Notes under the pieces: model-generated
What the model was told of the DNA's origin: nothing
The model's database searches: none
Seen by the model: the letters and a program-made list of their open reading frames with translations, nothing else
Shown: piece after piece, positions 62,076 to 64,000 of the stretch
Layout: each line of letters begins with the position of its first letter
Position numbering within the stretch: position 1 is the stretch's first letter
Source of the DNA: Rhynchopus sp. YZ270_cl-10
Taxonomy: Eukaryota; Euglenozoa; Diplonemea; Diplonemida; Diplonemidae
Assembly (NCBI GenBank): GCA_964035575.1
Contig: OZ037868.1
Coordinates: 744,001-808,000, forward strand
Length of the DNA stretch: 64,000 nucleotides
Reading direction: 5' to 3'
Made by a program: the position numbers and the translations under genes

Positions 62076-64000
62076 TCACACATCAAACCCTACCTGGGGT
62101 ACTGAGTTTCGTAGGGCACAGAGACGCTGTGTTTCCTCTTCATCAGAGAGACGGACGGTTGCCTGCAGGTTTGTGTTGTGGCGGAACTGCGCAAAGTGTG
62201 TGGGTGTTGTGTCGAGGGGCCAGCCCACCGCAGCACAGACGCTGTATGTGTACCCTACAATGAGTGCAAGAGATGCGGGTATCGCTATGGTGGCAACTGA
62301 GCTGTTCACGACTGAAGCCTGCAAGGGTGCCGACACACCGTCCAACGAAACAACCCCGTCTGTGCAGTGTGTTGCAAGACCTGGTCGTGAGGTATGAACA
62401 TCAGGTGTCGTTGTCTGCAGGGTCACCCACATTGGACCACCGAACCCCGACCCAAGCAGCACCACAGTGGCTGCCTGGCCAAAGACCAACGTGCTGTGCT
62501 GCCGCAGCACGCCCTCAACAAGCAGACGCCCCGCCCAGTCCCCCACACCGCCCGCAGGGGGCTCGAAGATCTGGTCCCCCTTCTCTCTGCTCTCGGGGCG
62601 GTAAACGCCGCCGTTGTTAAACGCAATCGGCTCAGCTGGGCGCGAGCATACAAAGTGGAAGTGTAAATAGCAATCTACCGGAACCCACATATCTGCCCCA
62701 CCAGTGTTGCCTGTCTGCCCTGCCTTATGAAGGATAAGGCAGTCAGGTGTGGTCAACGGTGACCTGCCGGATCCAAGCCGTTCGTAGTCCTCATGAAATG
62801 CTTGGAAACGGTGTGCCAGCCCGGTAGGCGGCAGGGACGCACCCGAGTGGATTGCAGCGGATGTGTCTGGGTGTGTGAAGTAGTTCGCGTTGCCTGTCTC
62901 ATCCTGCCCCTTCTCAAGGCTCAGCCACGTCGCACCACCTTCCGGCAAGATGTTCAATAAAAAGCGCTGTGTGACCGCGTCCGGTACCCACGGGAGCTCG
63001 GCCCCTCCACCCTGCGCGGCACAGATCCGCTGTGCCTCGAACTTTGTCGCACGCTTAACCGTCACCCGCCCTGTGGGTCCGTCCGCCTGCTCGGGGTATT
63101 GTCGCGTCTCAATGGTGGGGTCCCCAGTAGAGGGAAAGCTGTCCTCCACAAAGAGCTTGTAGCACATATCGTTGTGAGGGTTGTGTGTCCACCCGTAGCT
63201 GCAGTTGCGTTGCGAGGCGACGTCTGAGAACAGCGTGTAGTCCTCCGTACCCACGTCCCCGTCAAAGTCGACGCACAGCTTCATGGTATCGGCAGTTGCG
63301 TTGTCGCGCGGGATGAGGAGGAGAAACGAATGCGTTGCGTGTGTGTCATAGCGCCCTGCAGGGTGCTGTGAATGGAAGGTGCACATAGCAGGGTGCGCGG
63401 TGTCGTGCAGGTTGGTGTACTCAGCAGTTCTGCATGCAGGGAGGGAGAGGCAGAGCAGCGCACACTCCTGCATGTTTGTCACGTTGTGCTTCACAGCCAT
63501 CGGCACAACTCTGTCGTGGGTGTCCTGGAAGAACGCCCCATTAATGATGCAAGCATCGGCACCAGACGCACTCCACCCTGTGTCGTCTTTGCGCTGTGCA
63601 AACTTCAGGCACTCCCCTGGACAGCGCGCCTGCAGCGCAGCAACACCACCCGCACCCGATAAGGGACGTGAGAAGCTGCCGAGCTGCTCACTGAACACAT
63701 GTGGGGTGGCGCACAGGGGCTGCTGCGACGTGGCAGTCAGCAACGCAACAAAGATGCCCACATCGGAAGTGTTCCGCACAGTGTCGGACACCTCTGCAGA
63801 CACAGCAGGGTGTGTGTACGGGTCGGCTACGGACAGCAGCTTGCATGTCGCCGTGCCTGGGTGGTAGAAGGCAGACTCGCAGCCCTCCATACAGCGTTCT
63901 GCACAGTCCGTCACGTTCATTGCGTACGATGTGTTCAGGACAAGACTTGCTTGCGGCGCTGTCTGCAGCGCACCACACGAAGCTACTGCAGCAGGGCAAC
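62076..64000 (-). CDS. Extracellular PAN/C-type-lectin protein (5' end beyond the window)
   Basis: The frame is open from the right edge through 62076, about 640 residues visible, Cys-rich with many N-glycosylation sites. Two PAN/apple-like segments come first: NVTDCAERCMEGCESAFYHPGTATC, and later NMQECALLCLSLPACRTAEY...CTFHS. Then comes a C-type lectin-like domain, from NCSYGWTHNPHNDMCYKLF through AQRICAAQGGGAELPW, ATWLSLEKG and WVPVDCYLHFHFVCSRP. A further beta-rich segment (TVVLLGSGFGGPMWVTL ... YTYSVCAAV) resembles an IPT/TIG-type Ig fold. Such proteins are cell-surface or secreted and bind glycans or proteins. The canonical Ca-binding EPN/QPD tripeptide of lectins is not evident, so sugar binding is uncertain. 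A transmembrane anchor is not seen in the visible part. Confidence 0.82.
   Translation of the reverse strand, partial: CPAAVASCGALQTAPQASLVLNTSYAMNVTDCAERCMEGCESAFYHPGTATCKLLSVADPYTHPAVSAEVSDTVRNTSDVGIFVALLTATSQQPLCATPHVFSEQLGSFSRPLSGAGGVAALQARCPGECLKFAQRKDDTGWSASGADACIINGAFFQDTHDRVVPMAVKHNVTNMQECALLCLSLPACRTAEYTNLHDTAHPAMCTFHSQHPAGRYDTHATHSFLLLIPRDNATADTMKLCVDFDGDVGTEDYTLFSDVASQRNCSYGWTHNPHNDMCYKLFVEDSFPSTGDPTIETRQYPEQADGPTGRVTVKRATKFEAQRICAAQGGGAELPWVPDAVTQRFLLNILPEGGATWLSLEKGQDETGNANYFTHPDTSAAIHSGASLPPTGLAHRFQAFHEDYERLGSGRSPLTTPDCLILHKAGQTGNTGGADMWVPVDCYLHFHFVCSRPAEPIAFNNGGVYRPESREKGDQIFEPPAGGVGDWAGRLLVEGVLRQHSTLVFGQAATVVLLGSGFGGPMWVTLQTTTPDVHTSRPGLATHCTDGVVSLDGVSAPLQASVVNSSVATIAIPASLALIVGYTYSVCAAVGWPLDTTPTHFAQFRHNTNLQATVRLSDEEETQRLCALRNSVPQVGFDV

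Noticed and set aside
62076-62090. Donor-like CAG-GTAGGG at the end of the lectin-like gene
   Set aside because: No following exon with coding character could be found in 61567-62075; kept the stop at 62076.

Overview
The window is nuclear DNA of a flagellated microbial eukaryote. Three things point that way: GT-AG introns that keep the reading frame, a clear DPCD (cilium biogenesis) protein, and a large basic protein with R/S-L-Y ... FxP modules like those of flagellar and cytoskeletal proteins. All 16-17 genes I can support lie on the minus strand, introns are few, and the DNA between genes is packed with repeats. A euglenozoan such as a diplonemid would fit, but that placement is inference: no rRNA, tRNA or spliced-leader gene is present to confirm it.

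Layout. 1-4.8 kb is repeats: a TIR element carrying a 9-bp minisatellite, a foldback element and MITEs. 4.8-14.8 kb is the first gene block: an NTF2-like/Cys-motif protein, a second Cys-motif protein, a 961-residue RLY-type protein and a four-exon nucleosome assembly protein. 14.8-19.2 kb is repeats, including a 1.35-kb TIR element. 19.2-32.7 kb is the second gene block: a TerB-like mitochondrial-type protein, a TauD/carnitine-type dioxygenase, a membrane protein, two proteins I do not recognise and an F-box/WD40 protein. 32.7-52.0 kb is a 19-kb stretch with no convincing gene, made of nested DNA-transposon-type elements and tandem arrays. 52.0-64.0 kb is the third gene block: a zinc-ribbon/polyQ protein, a signal-peptide/TM protein split by a frameshift in a C-run, an unknown protein, DPCD, a coiled-coil protein, and an extracellular PAN/C-type-lectin protein that runs off the right edge.

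The least conventional signals are three. (1) About 50 short stem-loop sequences in seven families have conserved flanks and stems that vary by paired changes. Every copy I found lies in the same orientation, antisense to the genes. (2) A ~0.75-kb core looks like structured RNA and is shared by two elements whose terminal inverted repeats are unrelated. (3) A C-x2-C-x9-C-x6-H module with a fixed Lys-Asp occurs three times in two neighbouring genes. Elements with target-site duplications consistent with Mutator-, hAT-, mariner-, PIF/Harbinger- and piggyBac-type insertion are all present, but no transposase gene is. The window therefore looks like a landing ground for non-autonomous elements mobilised from elsewhere.
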